DNA of 64,000 nt from assembly GCA_017307755.1 (NCBI GenBank), contig JAFKGQ010000007.1, forward strand, positions 310,001 through 374,000, read 5' to 3'. The first letter of the stretch is position 1. Each line of letters starts with the position of its first letter. A model generated the notes under the pieces. That model made no database searches, had not been told where the DNA came from, and saw nothing but the letters and a program-made list of their open reading frames with translations. Shown here in pieces: positions 35,155 to 45,012 of the stretch. This DNA comes from Chitinophagaceae bacterium. Its GTDB lineage: Bacteria; Bacteroidota; Bacteroidia; Chitinophagales; Chitinophagaceae. A program made the position numbers and the translations under genes.

Positions 35155-37853
35155 CGTATCCGTATCGTTTCGATTGAATAGGGTGTCACGGTCAGCCCAA
35201 CACCGGCCGCCGCCTTTGTCATAGGCTTGTCTTCTTCTTCTATAATATTCGTCCGCGTAACGCCATTGATGATGCCGAACCAATCGATCCTGGCCTCCGT
35301 CCTTTTCCCTTGCATATCTACGAGCCGCATGACGATACTGTTTTCATCTTCGGATTTTTTGATCGTCGTGATAAGCACATTGTCGGCATTGGTGCCCGCA
35401 AAGCTGTAGCTTGAAGGAAGACCGCTGCGGGCCTGTGGTACGTCTACTACCACGGGACGCAAAGGCTGGTTCTGTTGTTTACCTGCGTTTGCGGTAGTTT
35501 TCCAATCCCCCGGCGAAGAAGTCAGCGTGAATTCGAAATGATGGTTGCCGGGCTGGAGATAATAGTTGCCTTCCCAATGACAGCTCTTCCGGCTGGCCAT
35601 TAAGATAGGTTGCAGAACGGTTTGTCTGTTATTGCTGTCGGTGGCATCGATCCAGTCGAATACGGCTACAGAGCTGCTGATCGTCACTGAAGTATTGTCT
35701 TTGCTGGCGTTGAACCAATCCTGTACCTCCCGGGGATGCACCTTGCTGCAGACGGTCGAATAGTCCTGCGTACCGTACGAAAAGCCCGCCGCACCCTTTA
35801 TCTCGTCTTTGCCGACCTCCACCACTCCCATGGGGACTTCATAAGCGACCCTGGAATCCGTTTGATTCAGGGGAAAGGCCATCCTGTATTCCCGATAACG
35901 CTCACCCGAAAAGCCAAGGATGTCCGCCTTGAAATCTATCTGTTTCAGCGATTCATATAAAGTAACTGTCTCCCGGATTGTAGCAAATTGCGTCTGCTGC
36001 ACCAACTCCCAGGTCTTCCGGACGGGGCCGAATTCGGTGCAATTCCATTTGGGCGCGTACTGGCTTAATTTTTCAAATCCTTCCATTGTCACCGGCTGCA
36101 CATCCGAGAATTCGCCGGCGCCGTTGCCGACGGACTGCAGTTGGAAGATCTCACCACCCAGCAATTTATCCGTCTTCAGCAGTTCAGTCCGCAGTTCCTT
36201 GTCAAAGATACTTTTTACTCCCCCCGGGCCGAATTCGATCCTATAGAACTTATTCTCATACATCGAGGCGGCCGCCTGTGCCGTTATCGGGGAGGGCTGT
36301 GTAGGCGCTACGGGCACCCCGTTGCTAAAGCCAGCCACATAAGGTTGCAGGGTATATGTCTTGTAACCCAGGGAAGGAACTTTCTCCGCCACAAAACAAA
36401 GGGTGATCGTCTCGTCCGTACCGCCAGCCGGGTGGCTTTCTATACGCTGGCTGGGCACCTCTTTACCCGATGCGGCATCGATCACTTTATAGGACAGCGT
36501 GTCCTGTCCATACACTTTGACGCTGACTTCTACCTTATCCGTCCGTTCTTTGGACAAGGGGTTGAATATCACCAGCGACCTGCCTTTTTTGTCGAAGCCG
36601 ATCTGTTGGACTATATTCTCCAGGCTGCCTTGTAATACTTTATCGGAAATCGCATAAGCCTCCTCGAACTTTGTCCTGAACGTCAGGTCCGTCATGTCCC
36701 CATGCTTACCGCCCCAGCCGTGGTCGGGATAGATGGCTTTTTCCCAGGCTGCTGTCAGCTCCGACTGAGGATACCGGGAAAAATCTTTTTTGAGGGTCGC
36801 ATCGACGGCCGAAAATATCTCTGCGGCGACGAGTGTCCGGCTGGCTTTGCGCGAAGCGGTGAGCGCCCGTTCATGTGTCGGCCCATGGATATACAGCCAG
36901 ACATTGGGACGCTCCCCCCGCAAAGTTTCGTAGACAGCATGGGGCGCATCCAGCTCTTTGAAAACACCGGCCGCAATCCCGTACTTCAGTGAAGGCAAGC
37001 CCCGGCTCCTGGCTTGTTGGTTCCATCCCTGAAAAAGGGTACGATAGTCATCGGGCTTATTCCAATCCGCGTCGATCAGCATCGGCAATGCCGGCCGAAA
37101 TTTATTATCCTTAAAGTAGACCGCCCAGTTCTTGATATTATCAACCACCACCCGCTCCTTTGCGGTATCGCTCTTTGCCGTCCGGAAATCGTAGCATGAT
37201 CCGTCATAATGCCCGGGAGTGAACATGAGCACGTTGCTGCTGTCCGGGCTATACCACCGGTAGATACCCGCTTCATGCCTGGAAATAAAGAGATATTTTA
37301 TACCTGCCTTCGACAGGATCTGTGACATCTGGAGGGCCTTTGCAGGCACGTCTTCGTTCCAGGCGGTGAGGAAGTCGCAGCCGGGCAATGTCTTCTTCAA
37401 CCATTTTCTCCCCAGGTAGGTTTCACGGATGAGGGCTTCCCCATCATACATGGATTCATAAGGCATATTATACGTTGCGCCCCATTCCAACCGGCCTTCC
37501 TTTGTATATTTCAGGATCTCGTCATATCTGTCCGGGTGACGGGCCAGGTATTCACGCAGACTCAGGGCGTCTTCGACGCTGAAGCAGTAATCGGGGTTGC
37601 TTTTCAACAACGCCAATGCCGGCGTGATCATATTTTCATCCCTCCATACCTCGCATGCGCCGATGGAATCCATCCAGGCAATGTCCTGATGGCTTGAATT
37701 GACAAAGCTCACTGTTCCATTCTTAAAATAAGAAGGGCTGGTATTTTTTGACCCGTGAGGCCGGTGATTGGTCTGCGCATAGACGAAACCGGCGCCGCAT
37801 GGACAAGTCAGCAAAAGGATTAAAATGATCTTTTTAATAAATACCATGAACAT
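35151..37853 (-). CDS. GH38-like glycoside hydrolase (alpha-mannosidase type), exported
   Basis: 900 residues. Signal peptide 1-27 (VFIKKIILILLLTCPCGAGF, then VYAQ). The GH38 catalytic barrel shows the zinc motif His55-x-Asp57 in SSHQDIAWMD and the nucleophile Asp168 in AWNEDVPAKALQ, then KAGIKYLFISRHEAG; the middle helical domain has HGPTHERALTAS, and the C-terminal beta domains run from about 430. These enzymes remove alpha-mannose or similar residues with retention. It lies 19 bases after the MFS gene and overlaps the M24 gene, so it is an integral step of this locus. The exact glycosidic link is unknown. Confidence 0.85.
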   Translation of the reverse strand: MFMVFIKKIILILLLTCPCGAGFVYAQTNHRPHGSKNTSPSYFKNGTVSFVNSSHQDIAWMDSIGACEVWRDENMITPALALLKSNPDYCFSVEDALSLREYLARHPDRYDEILKYTKEGRLEWGATYNMPYESMYDGEALIRETYLGRKWLKKTLPGCDFLTAWNEDVPAKALQMSQILSKAGIKYLFISRHEAGIYRWYSPDSSNVLMFTPGHYDGSCYDFRTAKSDTAKERVVVDNIKNWAVYFKDNKFRPALPMLIDADWNKPDDYRTLFQGWNQQARSRGLPSLKYGIAAGVFKELDAPHAVYETLRGERPNVWLYIHGPTHERALTASRKASRTLVAAEIFSAVDATLKKDFSRYPQSELTAAWEKAIYPDHGWGGKHGDMTDLTFRTKFEEAYAISDKVLQGSLENIVQQIGFDKKGRSLVIFNPLSKERTDKVEVSVKVYGQDTLSYKVIDAASGKEVPSQRIESHPAGGTDETITLCFVAEKVPSLGYKTYTLQPYVAGFSNGVPVAPTQPSPITAQAAASMYENKFYRIEFGPGGVKSIFDKELRTELLKTDKLLGGEIFQLQSVGNGAGEFSDVQPVTMEGFEKLSQYAPKWNCTEFGPVRKTWELVQQTQFATIRETVTLYESLKQIDFKADILGFSGERYREYRMAFPLNQTDSRVAYEVPMGVVEVGKDEIKGAAGFSYGTQDYSTVCSKVHPREVQDWFNASKDNTSVTISSSVAVFDWIDATDSNNRQTVLQPILMASRKSCHWEGNYYLQPGNHHFEFTLTSSPGDWKTTANAGKQQNQPLRPVVVDVPQARSGLPSSYSFAGTNADNVLITTIKKSEDENSIVMRLVDMQGKRTEARIDWFGIINGVTRTNIIEEEDKPMTKAAAGVGLTVTPYSIETIRIR

Positions 37854-37872
37854 AGGTTTTTAAAAATTATCT

Positions 37873-39282
37873 TTACTGAATAGCGACTTCCCTTTCTCTT
37901 TCTTCCCAAAATTTTTCAATCTGTTCCAACGATTTCCCTTTTGTCTCCGGCACCAATTTTTTTACAAAAATGGCGGCAGGTAACATGATCACACCGTATA
38001 AGAGGAAAACGTTCCCGATGCCGATCGATTCCCGCAGCATGGGATAAGTCTGCGTAACAAAAGTCGACCCCAGGAACAGGGACAAGGTACCAAGCGACAT
38101 TGCCCTGCCCCTTATCTTCGTAGGATAGATCTCAGCCAGTATCACCCATACGCCGGGCCCCAGCGTGGCGGCAAAAAGAGCGATATAGAATACAAAGGCC
38201 GGCAACAGCATACCCGCGCTCTCCGATCGGGTATTGAATGTCCAGCCTATGAGGAGCAGCGCGGCGGACAGGGAGATAAATCCGCCGATCAGCAGCGGTT
38301 TGCGACCCCATTTATCGACTTTCCAGATGGCTACGAACGTAAAGACCATGTTAAAGAAGCCGATGACAGCTGCGCTGCCAAAAGCTGATCCGGACGCCAG
38401 CCCCGCCTTCTCGAAGATCGCCGGTGCATAATACATCACGGTCGTGATCCCCGATAGCTGGCTTAAAAAAGGCAGCACAAGACCAATGATAAGCGCGACG
38501 CGCATGGCGGGCCTGGCAAGGTCCTTAAAACGACCTTTTTCTGCGGCCGGGAAAGATTCGTCGATAGCCTTCAGCTCAGCCGAAACTCCCTGCGGTCCAT
38601 TGATCCGTAAAAGTATCTTCTCCGCCGCCATCCTCTTCCCTTTTGACAATAGCCATCTGGGGCTCTCCGGCACGAATAACAGGAACAGGAAGAACAGCAG
38701 CGCAGGCGCCATATTGGATCCCAGCATCCCCCGCCAGACTTCGGTGACCATATAATAGTATAACACGCCACCTTCACCACTCGTGTGGTGACCAGCGGCA
38801 TAGGACAAAAGCCAGGTATTGGACAAATAGGAGCATAAGATGCCTAAGGTGATGGCCAGTTGGTAGAGAGAAACCAGTCGCCCGCGCAAGCGTGCCGGGG
38901 CAAGCTCGGAGATGAACATCGGAGCGACCATCGCGGCGAACCCTACGCCCACTCCACCGACGATCCTGGCCACTACGAGGAAGGAAGGCGAGTTCGCTAC
39001 TGCGCAGCCTGCCGCCGAAAGAATAAAAAGCAGGGCGGACAGCAATAACACCGGTTTTCGTCCATAACGGTCTGCCAGGTATCCGGCGATAGCTGCCCCT
39101 GCCACGCAACCCGTCAGCGCGGAACTCATCAGCCATCCTTCCATCAACGGCGACAATTGGAACTGGCTTCGCAGGAAATTGATGGCGCCCGAGATCACCG
39201 CGGTATCAAAACCGAACAGGAATCCCCCGAGACCGGCAGTCATGCAGACCAGGACGATATAAAGCTCCCCGCGTATTTTCAT
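37873..39282 (-). CDS. Sugar porter (MFS) family transporter
   Basis: 469 residues with 12 predicted membrane helices and the sugar-porter signatures: GFLFGFDTAVISGA in helix 1, DRYGRKPVLL after helix 2, RGRLVSLYQLAITLG, PESPRWL, and the second-half KWGRKPLLIGG and PETKGKSLEQIE. These are proton symporters or facilitators for free monosaccharides at the inner membrane. It follows the SusD gene by 38 bases and precedes the GH38 gene by 19, so it is likely to take up the monosaccharide released by GH38. Confidence 0.95.
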   Translation of the reverse strand: MKIRGELYIVLVCMTAGLGGFLFGFDTAVISGAINFLRSQFQLSPLMEGWLMSSALTGCVAGAAIAGYLADRYGRKPVLLLSALLFILSAAGCAVANSPSFLVVARIVGGVGVGFAAMVAPMFISELAPARLRGRLVSLYQLAITLGILCSYLSNTWLLSYAAGHHTSGEGGVLYYYMVTEVWRGMLGSNMAPALLFFLFLLFVPESPRWLLSKGKRMAAEKILLRINGPQGVSAELKAIDESFPAAEKGRFKDLARPAMRVALIIGLVLPFLSQLSGITTVMYYAPAIFEKAGLASGSAFGSAAVIGFFNMVFTFVAIWKVDKWGRKPLLIGGFISLSAALLLIGWTFNTRSESAGMLLPAFVFYIALFAATLGPGVWVILAEIYPTKIRGRAMSLGTLSLFLGSTFVTQTYPMLRESIGIGNVFLLYGVIMLPAAIFVKKLVPETKGKSLEQIEKFWEEREREVAIQ

Positions 39283-39320
39283 AATGTATAATTGAACTTT
39301 AAAGATATAGGATCCGGCAC

Positions 39321-40844
39321 CTAATAACCAGGGTTATTGGGCGCCAGTTTTGGATTTACATCGATCTCCGACTGGGGGATCGGGAATAAAAGGTGTTTGT
39401 TCTGAAAGGTCCGGATCCCGCCGCTGCCGGGAAAACTATATCCAACCATCGGGACGAACTTGTCGTTCTGCGTGTCATAGACCATCCGTGTCCGCACCAT
39501 ATCGAACCAGGTCTGGCTCTCGAAACATAGCTCGTGATTGCGCTCCCTCCAGACTGCCTCCCGGAACTGATCCTTTGTCAGCCCTGACAAGGGTGCCAGA
39601 CCGGCGCGGGTGCGGATAGCATTCAGATACGAATAAGAATCTGCACCAGGCGTGCCGTCAGCTTCGTTCTGAACTTCCGCATACAGCAGGTAAATATCGG
39701 AAAGTCGGATAATGGGAAAACACTTGCCCGAAGGAAGCCCCGTTTGCTGGACTACGTCGTCAAAGTATTTAAAGATATGCTGTCCGTTGGTGAATACTAC
39801 GTCTGCCCCCGTCGTGAAGTTTGGATAGTGCGAATAAAAGAACTGCTTTTCCTGCGCCCGTTTATCTCCCGCGGCATAAGACTTATAGAAAGTGGGGTCC
39901 GGCAACAACGAGCCCTTCTCCTGCTGCCCGTTGGAAATATAGCTAAAACTGGGTAAGGTAAAGGAGAAGAGGGGATCCTCGGCAATGGACGATGCGAACT
40001 GCACCATAAATATATTCTCCTTTTTATTGTCGTTGGCCGGATCCCGGAATTCGTCATAATTCTGGTACAGTGTATAGCTACCGGAGGTGATTACGGCCGC
40101 CGCCTCCTGTTTTGCCAGCGCCAGTTTATCCGTCTGTTGCAAAGGATAGCCGGCCATGGTTTCGTAGACTTTTGCAAGCAAGGACTTTACCGCGCCGAGG
40201 GCCACTCTCCCCGTGTTATCGACAAAAGGAAGACCGCTTTGTTCTGCCGCCAGCAGATCGGGGACGATCTCCTTTTCATAGATATCTTTGGTCGCCGTCC
40301 TGCTGATCTGCAGGCTATCGGCGTTGACCGTCGGCTCGGTCACCAGGGGGATATCCCCGAATTCCCTTACCAGGTTGAAATAAAACCAGGCCCGTAAGAA
40401 TCGCGCCTGTCCGAGCAACTGCGCCTTTTGTGCGTCCGGTACGATGGCCGAGGACATGAGCGGAATATTCTTTATTGCCAGATTGGCGGCGTCGATGCCT
40501 TTATAGGAGCTTCTCCACCACTGGGTGAAATACAGATCAGTGGGGGTCATGGTCAGATTCAGCAGATTGGCATTGTTATTAGACTGATTGGTTTCCGTCC
40601 GGGCCTGACCCGTGGGCATTTCCAGCATGAACATGGCATCTTCGCTGTACAGCCCGATGCTGGCATAAAAATCCCGGGTAAAGGCATAGATGCCGTTGAC
40701 CGCGTTCTGCGCCTGTATGAGGCTGGTATAATAGTTATCCGGCGTATAAAAGCTCTTGGGATCCTCCTGCAGGAACTTCTTACAGGAAAAGTTCATTGTG
40801 ATGGAGAGGAATAGCAGGGCCTGAAATATCTTTATTCTTTGCAT
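39321..40844 (-). CDS. RagB/SusD-family outer-membrane lipoprotein
   Basis: 507 residues from ATG 40844 (signal QRIKIFQALLFLSITMNFSCKKF); the frame from 40874 overlaps the SusC stop. SusD-type signs: FLQEDPKSFYTPDNYYTSL after the Cys, helical TPR-like pairs (LLGQARFLRAWFYFNLVREFGDIPL), RLSDIYLLYAEVQNEA, and the final VWRERNHELCFESQTWFDMVRTR. It binds the substrate and caps the SusC barrel encoded 16 bases upstream. The partner pair lacks a sigma/FecR set, so control is through another regulator (AraC at 44129 is the candidate). Confidence 0.94.
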   Translation of the reverse strand: MQRIKIFQALLFLSITMNFSCKKFLQEDPKSFYTPDNYYTSLIQAQNAVNGIYAFTRDFYASIGLYSEDAMFMLEMPTGQARTETNQSNNNANLLNLTMTPTDLYFTQWWRSSYKGIDAANLAIKNIPLMSSAIVPDAQKAQLLGQARFLRAWFYFNLVREFGDIPLVTEPTVNADSLQISRTATKDIYEKEIVPDLLAAEQSGLPFVDNTGRVALGAVKSLLAKVYETMAGYPLQQTDKLALAKQEAAAVITSGSYTLYQNYDEFRDPANDNKKENIFMVQFASSIAEDPLFSFTLPSFSYISNGQQEKGSLLPDPTFYKSYAAGDKRAQEKQFFYSHYPNFTTGADVVFTNGQHIFKYFDDVVQQTGLPSGKCFPIIRLSDIYLLYAEVQNEADGTPGADSYSYLNAIRTRAGLAPLSGLTKDQFREAVWRERNHELCFESQTWFDMVRTRMVYDTQNDKFVPMVGYSFPGSGGIRTFQNKHLLFPIPQSEIDVNPKLAPNNPGY

Positions 40845-40860
40845 AAAATAGATTTGATGG

Positions 40861-43800
40861 TTAAAAGCCAACATTTACACCGAAATTGAATGTCCTGGCT
40901 TTAGGCAGAGCGTAAAATTCGATCCCATAGGCAAAGGCCTGCGGATAGGTGGACACTTCCGGATCATAGCCGTACTTATACTTCGTGATGAGGAAGGCAT
41001 TCTGAACGCCGGCGTAAACACGCAGGCTATTAATGTGCATGCTTTCTGTCAATCTCCTTGGGAAGTTATAACCCAACGCTATATTCTTGCCTCTGATGAA
41101 CGACCCGTCATTGAGGTAGTGACTGTCCTGCCGCAAAGATGGGCCATCTGAGTTGAGCCGCACCTGGGCGATATTTGTATTCTGGTTCGTCGGGGTCCAG
41201 GCATTGAGCACGGTCGCATAGCTATTGGCCAGGGTCTGCCGGTCTTCCGAAGTGGAATAGGACAGGTTCAGCACTTTATTGCCCTGGCTGACCTGCAGGT
41301 CGATCAGCAGATCGAAGTTTTTATAGGAAAATTTATTGATCAATTCCATCGTGTAAGTCGGATAGGCATGTCCAAGGATCGTACGATCGTTGCCGTCGAT
41401 CTTGCCGTCTCCATTGAGGTCTTTTTCCTTCAGGTCACCCGGCTTTGCGTTATAGGTGGCTGCCTTTGCTGCCTCCGCGGTGCTCCATGTACCTTCTCTC
41501 ACCAGCCCGAAGAAAGTGCCTACCTGCTCGCCCACCCGCAGGATATTCGTCTGGTCGAGGAAACTCGGACCGGGGAATATGTCTTCATTATGCGTCCCCA
41601 GGGCCAGTATCTTATTCCGGTTGACGGTAAAGTTCACCGTAGTGTTCCATTTGAGCGGCCCCATCAGGTTATACGTCATTATTCCCAACTCGATCCCTCT
41701 GTTGCGCACCGACCCGATGTTCTTCAGGATAGTTTCATACCCGGAAGTCAATGGCACCGGCGCTGACAGCAGGAGATCCTTTGTCTCCTTATCGTAGATG
41801 TCGGCCACGACATTGATCCGGTTGCCAAACAGACCCAGGTCTACGCCAAAGTCAAATTGATTGGTCTTTTCCCATTTGAGATCCGGGTTGGGCATGCTAC
41901 CCTGTACCTCACCCGCGGCCCTCGCACCGTTGAAGATGGCGGTATTCGAAGTCAGTGAACTGATGGACTGGTATTGCCCTATCTCGGAATTACCTGTACT
42001 ACCATAGCTGACTCTTAACTTAAGGTTGCTGATTGTCTGGCTTTGTTTTAGGAAATCTTCTTCCGAGACACGCCATGCAAAGGCCGCCGACGGGAAAAAG
42101 GCATATTTGTGATTGGCGCCGAACTTCGAAGACCCATCATATCTGCCCGTGGCGGTGAACAGGTATTTGTTCTTCAAGGCATAGATGATCCGGCTGAAAT
42201 AAGAATTGATCTGCCAATCATAGGCGCTCGACGTAGGCGGATTGGGGACGGTAGCGGCGCCCAGATTGTTCCAAAGGTAAAAATTACCGTCAAAATTAGA
42301 GGCCGACGCACTTACGATCTCATAGCTGTTCTTCGCCCATTCGGCGCCTAACATGACATTCAGGTTATTGTCGGGATTGATCGCTTTTTTATAGGTAAAA
42401 TAGCTGGAGCTCTGCCAATAAACTGCTTTGTCCGAATTGACACCCGCGCTGATGTTCTGGTAAATGCCTCGTTGGACAGCCGATCCGCTGGCGGCGTTAT
42501 TGTTCTTATTGGTATTGATCTGGCCGGAAAAGCTGGTCCGGAAGTCCAGGTCATGACTCAGGCGGATATTGAAGTACGTATTGCCGAGGACCACCGTCCG
42601 GTTGTTAATATTATATTTTGTCTCAAGGATATTCACGGGATTATCGGCGCCTTCCGAGGCAAGATGCATCCAGTTGCCTCCCCAGCTGCCATTAGGCATT
42701 TTTACAGGGATCATCGGCATTGCCTCCATTACTTCACGGGTGGCGGTGAGAGCGCCGACCTGATCATCCTGTATCCTTTCCCTGAAATAGGTGCCGGACA
42801 GGTTCAACCCTGTGCTCAACCAGTCATTGACCTTGCCGTCGACGTTGATCCGCATAGAATATTTCTTATTATAGGTCAATAGTAACAACGCTTCGTCGTC
42901 CTGGTAGCCATAATTCATACTGTACCGGAGGTCCTCATTACCTCCCGTCACAGACAGATTGTGGTTTTGGGAGAAGGTAGGCTTATAGACTTCTTTCTGC
43001 CAGTCCGTGTTGTACCTGGGCGTCCCATCGGGCTTATATAAAGACGGTTCCAGTGTCGCGAAATCCGGATAAGCCCTGCCCGGTACATAGGCATAAGCGG
43101 CCTTTTCCATCGCCTGGTACTGAGTGGAATTGAGGAGGGGTATTTCCCGAGGTAGTACGTTATAGCCCCCTACAAAGCTGTAATTCGCCACAGCTTTCCC
43201 ATTAATCCCGTGTTTCGTCGTAATGATGATGACGCCACCTGAACCTCGCGCTCCGTAGATGGAGGTCGAAGAGGCATCTTTCAGCACGTCGATGGTTGCG
43301 ATATCATTGGGGTTGATCGTCGTATAGTCCACGCCTATGACCCCGTCCACTACGAATAAGGGATTATTGGAGGCATTGATGGAGTTGAATCCCCGGATAT
43401 TGATGCGATAGTCGCCGGGTCTGCCGGAATTGGTGGTGATATTCAACCCCGGCACCTGGCCCGCCAGCGCACCCAGCGCATTGGGAGATGGGCGCTCCCT
43501 TATCACAGCACTGTTGACGGAAGCGACGGATCCCGTGACATCCACTTTCCGTTGCGTTCCATAGCCGATCACTACAACGTCTCCCAGCGATTTGCCGCCA
43601 GGCTTCATTTGTATGTTGAAAACGGTTTGGCCCCGGACGGGTATTTCCATGGATTGGTACCCTGTGTAGCTGACGACCAGAACGTCGTCCGGTCCGGTGT
43701 GGATGGTGAAAGCCCCTTTCTCGTCTGTGGTGACGGCGCTCCGGGTCCTTTTTATGAGAATACTTGCTCCGGCCAGGGGGGCCTTGTTCTCGTCCTGTAT

Positions 43801-43920
43801 GGTCCCGGATACTACTTTTGATGGAGCCTGGCCATTTACGGCCATAACCGAAAGGAAAAAAGCCAGGCAGCAACAGGAAAATAATTTTTTGATCCCAATT
43901 GCATTCAAGAGCTCATTCAT
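40861..43920 (-). CDS. SusC/RagA-family TonB-dependent receptor without STN domain
   Basis: 1019 residues. Signal peptide ends VNGQ; the regulatory beta domain (VVSGTIQDENKAPLAGASIL) begins at once, so there is no STN domain, in agreement with the absence of a linked sigma/FecR pair. Plug motifs: VVVIGYGTQRKVDVTGSVAS, NPLFVVDGVIG, LKDASSTSIYGARGSGGVI; the barrel ends in TFNFGVNVGF. First gene of the nine-gene minus-strand locus. Together with SusD it should import a mannose- or uronate-containing oligosaccharide; the specific glycan is not visible. Confidence 0.95.
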   Translation of the reverse strand: MNELLNAIGIKKLFSCCCLAFFLSVMAVNGQAPSKVVSGTIQDENKAPLAGASILIKRTRSAVTTDEKGAFTIHTGPDDVLVVSYTGYQSMEIPVRGQTVFNIQMKPGGKSLGDVVVIGYGTQRKVDVTGSVASVNSAVIRERPSPNALGALAGQVPGLNITTNSGRPGDYRINIRGFNSINASNNPLFVVDGVIGVDYTTINPNDIATIDVLKDASSTSIYGARGSGGVIIITTKHGINGKAVANYSFVGGYNVLPREIPLLNSTQYQAMEKAAYAYVPGRAYPDFATLEPSLYKPDGTPRYNTDWQKEVYKPTFSQNHNLSVTGGNEDLRYSMNYGYQDDEALLLLTYNKKYSMRINVDGKVNDWLSTGLNLSGTYFRERIQDDQVGALTATREVMEAMPMIPVKMPNGSWGGNWMHLASEGADNPVNILETKYNINNRTVVLGNTYFNIRLSHDLDFRTSFSGQINTNKNNNAASGSAVQRGIYQNISAGVNSDKAVYWQSSSYFTYKKAINPDNNLNVMLGAEWAKNSYEIVSASASNFDGNFYLWNNLGAATVPNPPTSSAYDWQINSYFSRIIYALKNKYLFTATGRYDGSSKFGANHKYAFFPSAAFAWRVSEEDFLKQSQTISNLKLRVSYGSTGNSEIGQYQSISSLTSNTAIFNGARAAGEVQGSMPNPDLKWEKTNQFDFGVDLGLFGNRINVVADIYDKETKDLLLSAPVPLTSGYETILKNIGSVRNRGIELGIMTYNLMGPLKWNTTVNFTVNRNKILALGTHNEDIFPGPSFLDQTNILRVGEQVGTFFGLVREGTWSTAEAAKAATYNAKPGDLKEKDLNGDGKIDGNDRTILGHAYPTYTMELINKFSYKNFDLLIDLQVSQGNKVLNLSYSTSEDRQTLANSYATVLNAWTPTNQNTNIAQVRLNSDGPSLRQDSHYLNDGSFIRGKNIALGYNFPRRLTESMHINSLRVYAGVQNAFLITKYKYGYDPEVSTYPQAFAYGIEFYALPKARTFNFGVNVGF

Positions 43921-43988
43921 AATGGCAATTAATTTTGGATGGAAGAATCAAGTTTATACGCGGAAGGGATAAGAAGACAACCGTAACC

Positions 43989-43996
43989 CAAAAGTA
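43989..43996 (-). promoter_or_regulatory. Probable -7 promoter box of the SusC-SusD locus
   Basis: TACTTTTG on the minus strand, an exact TAnnTTTG match, 68 bases before the SusC start. An ATTG lies 23 bases upstream, a little farther than the usual spacing. A perfect inverted repeat at 44036-44063 lies just upstream of this promoter. Confidence 0.45.
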
Positions 43997-44035
43997 GAGG
44001 GACGATCCGGTTATTTTTACAATTGGATTAATGGA

Positions 44036-44063
44036 TACTTAAAGTATTTTACTCATTTAAGTA
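44036..44063. promoter_or_regulatory. Inverted repeat between SusC and AraC genes, candidate activator site
   Basis: TACTTAAA-N12-TTTAAGTA, perfect 8-base arms (44036-44043 and 44056-44063), 40 bases upstream of the SusC -7 box and 66 bases upstream of the divergent AraC start. This is the right place for the AraC protein of 44129 to bind and activate the SusC locus. Confidence 0.5.
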
Positions 44064-44128
44064 CTATTTTCGAATTTTTTAAAAATATATTTTAATTCGG
44101 TACCTTGTAGCTCAACTCAATCGCTGCC

Positions 44129-45001
44129 ATGAGAGCTAATTTAATACCCATAGGAGTAAACGATGTCGAAACCGTCTCCGTCAAAAAAATCAATGAACAT
44201 CATTACAGCTCTCCCTTTCATTTTCACAAAATTTGTGAGTTGAATCATGTCGTCAGCAGTAGTGGAAAAAGGATCGTGGGGGATAATATCGATAACTTCT
44301 CCGACGGGGACCTCGTGCTGATGAGCCCGGATCTGCCACATATATGGTATAACGACCCAGTCATCCTGAATAGTCCGCCCAAGACGAAATTGGCCAAGGC
44401 CGTCGTCGTGTATTTTCCGATCGATTTTCTCGACAAGCTGACCGCCGACAACCTGGTCCTCGTAAAGACCAGGAAGATGATGGCAAAAGCAAACAGAGGC
44501 CTCCGCTTTTATGGCGCTACCCAGAAGTTCGTGTCAAAAAAGTTGAGCACCATCGCGGAAAAAAATGGATTCGAAAGGATCATCACCTTCCTGGAGATTA
44601 TCAAGGCTCTTACCGAATCCCGGGAATACGAGCAGCTGGCAAGCGTCGGTTATACCCATAATTTTAATGAAAGGGATACCGAAAGGATGAATAATGTCTT
44701 CAAATATCTGATGCAGCACTTTGCCGACCCCATCTCGTTGCAGGAGATCGCGGACGTGGCCAATATGACGCCGCCCGCTTTTTCCGCCTATTTCAGGAAG
44801 CGGACGCAAAAATGTTTTACGACCTTCGTGAATGAGATCCGGATCGGGCATGCCTGCAAGCTGCTGGAGGATCCGGACCTGGCTATTTTAGATATTTGCT
44901 TTTCGTCCGGGTTCCAGAATGCTACACACTTCAACAAAATGTTCAAGCAATTCACCGGGAAGGTTCCGAGCGAATACAGGAAATTTATCTCTTTTGCCTA
45001 A
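44129..45001 (+). CDS. AraC-family transcriptional regulator with cupin sensor domain
   Basis: 290 residues, cupin sensor in the N-terminal half (FHFHKICELNHVV, GDLVLMSPDLPHIWYND) and AraC DNA-binding domain at the end (ISLQEIADVANMTPPAFSAYFRKRTQKCF; ILDICFSSGFQNATHFNKMFK, both quoted in part). Paralogue of the regulator at 4246. It is divergent from the SusC gene with a 208-base spacer that holds a perfect inverted repeat, so it is very probably the switch of the 31050-43920 locus, which lacks a sigma/FecR pair. The gene for an exported ABM protein follows after 11 bases on the same strand. Confidence 0.93.
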   Translation: MRANLIPIGVNDVETVSVKKINEHHYSSPFHFHKICELNHVVSSSGKRIVGDNIDNFSDGDLVLMSPDLPHIWYNDPVILNSPPKTKLAKAVVVYFPIDFLDKLTADNLVLVKTRKMMAKANRGLRFYGATQKFVSKKLSTIAEKNGFERIITFLEIIKALTESREYEQLASVGYTHNFNERDTERMNNVFKYLMQHFADPISLQEIADVANMTPPAFSAYFRKRTQKCFTTFVNEIRIGHACKLLEDPDLAILDICFSSGFQNATHFNKMFKQFTGKVPSEYRKFISFA

Positions 45002-45012
45002 AATAGAGCTAT

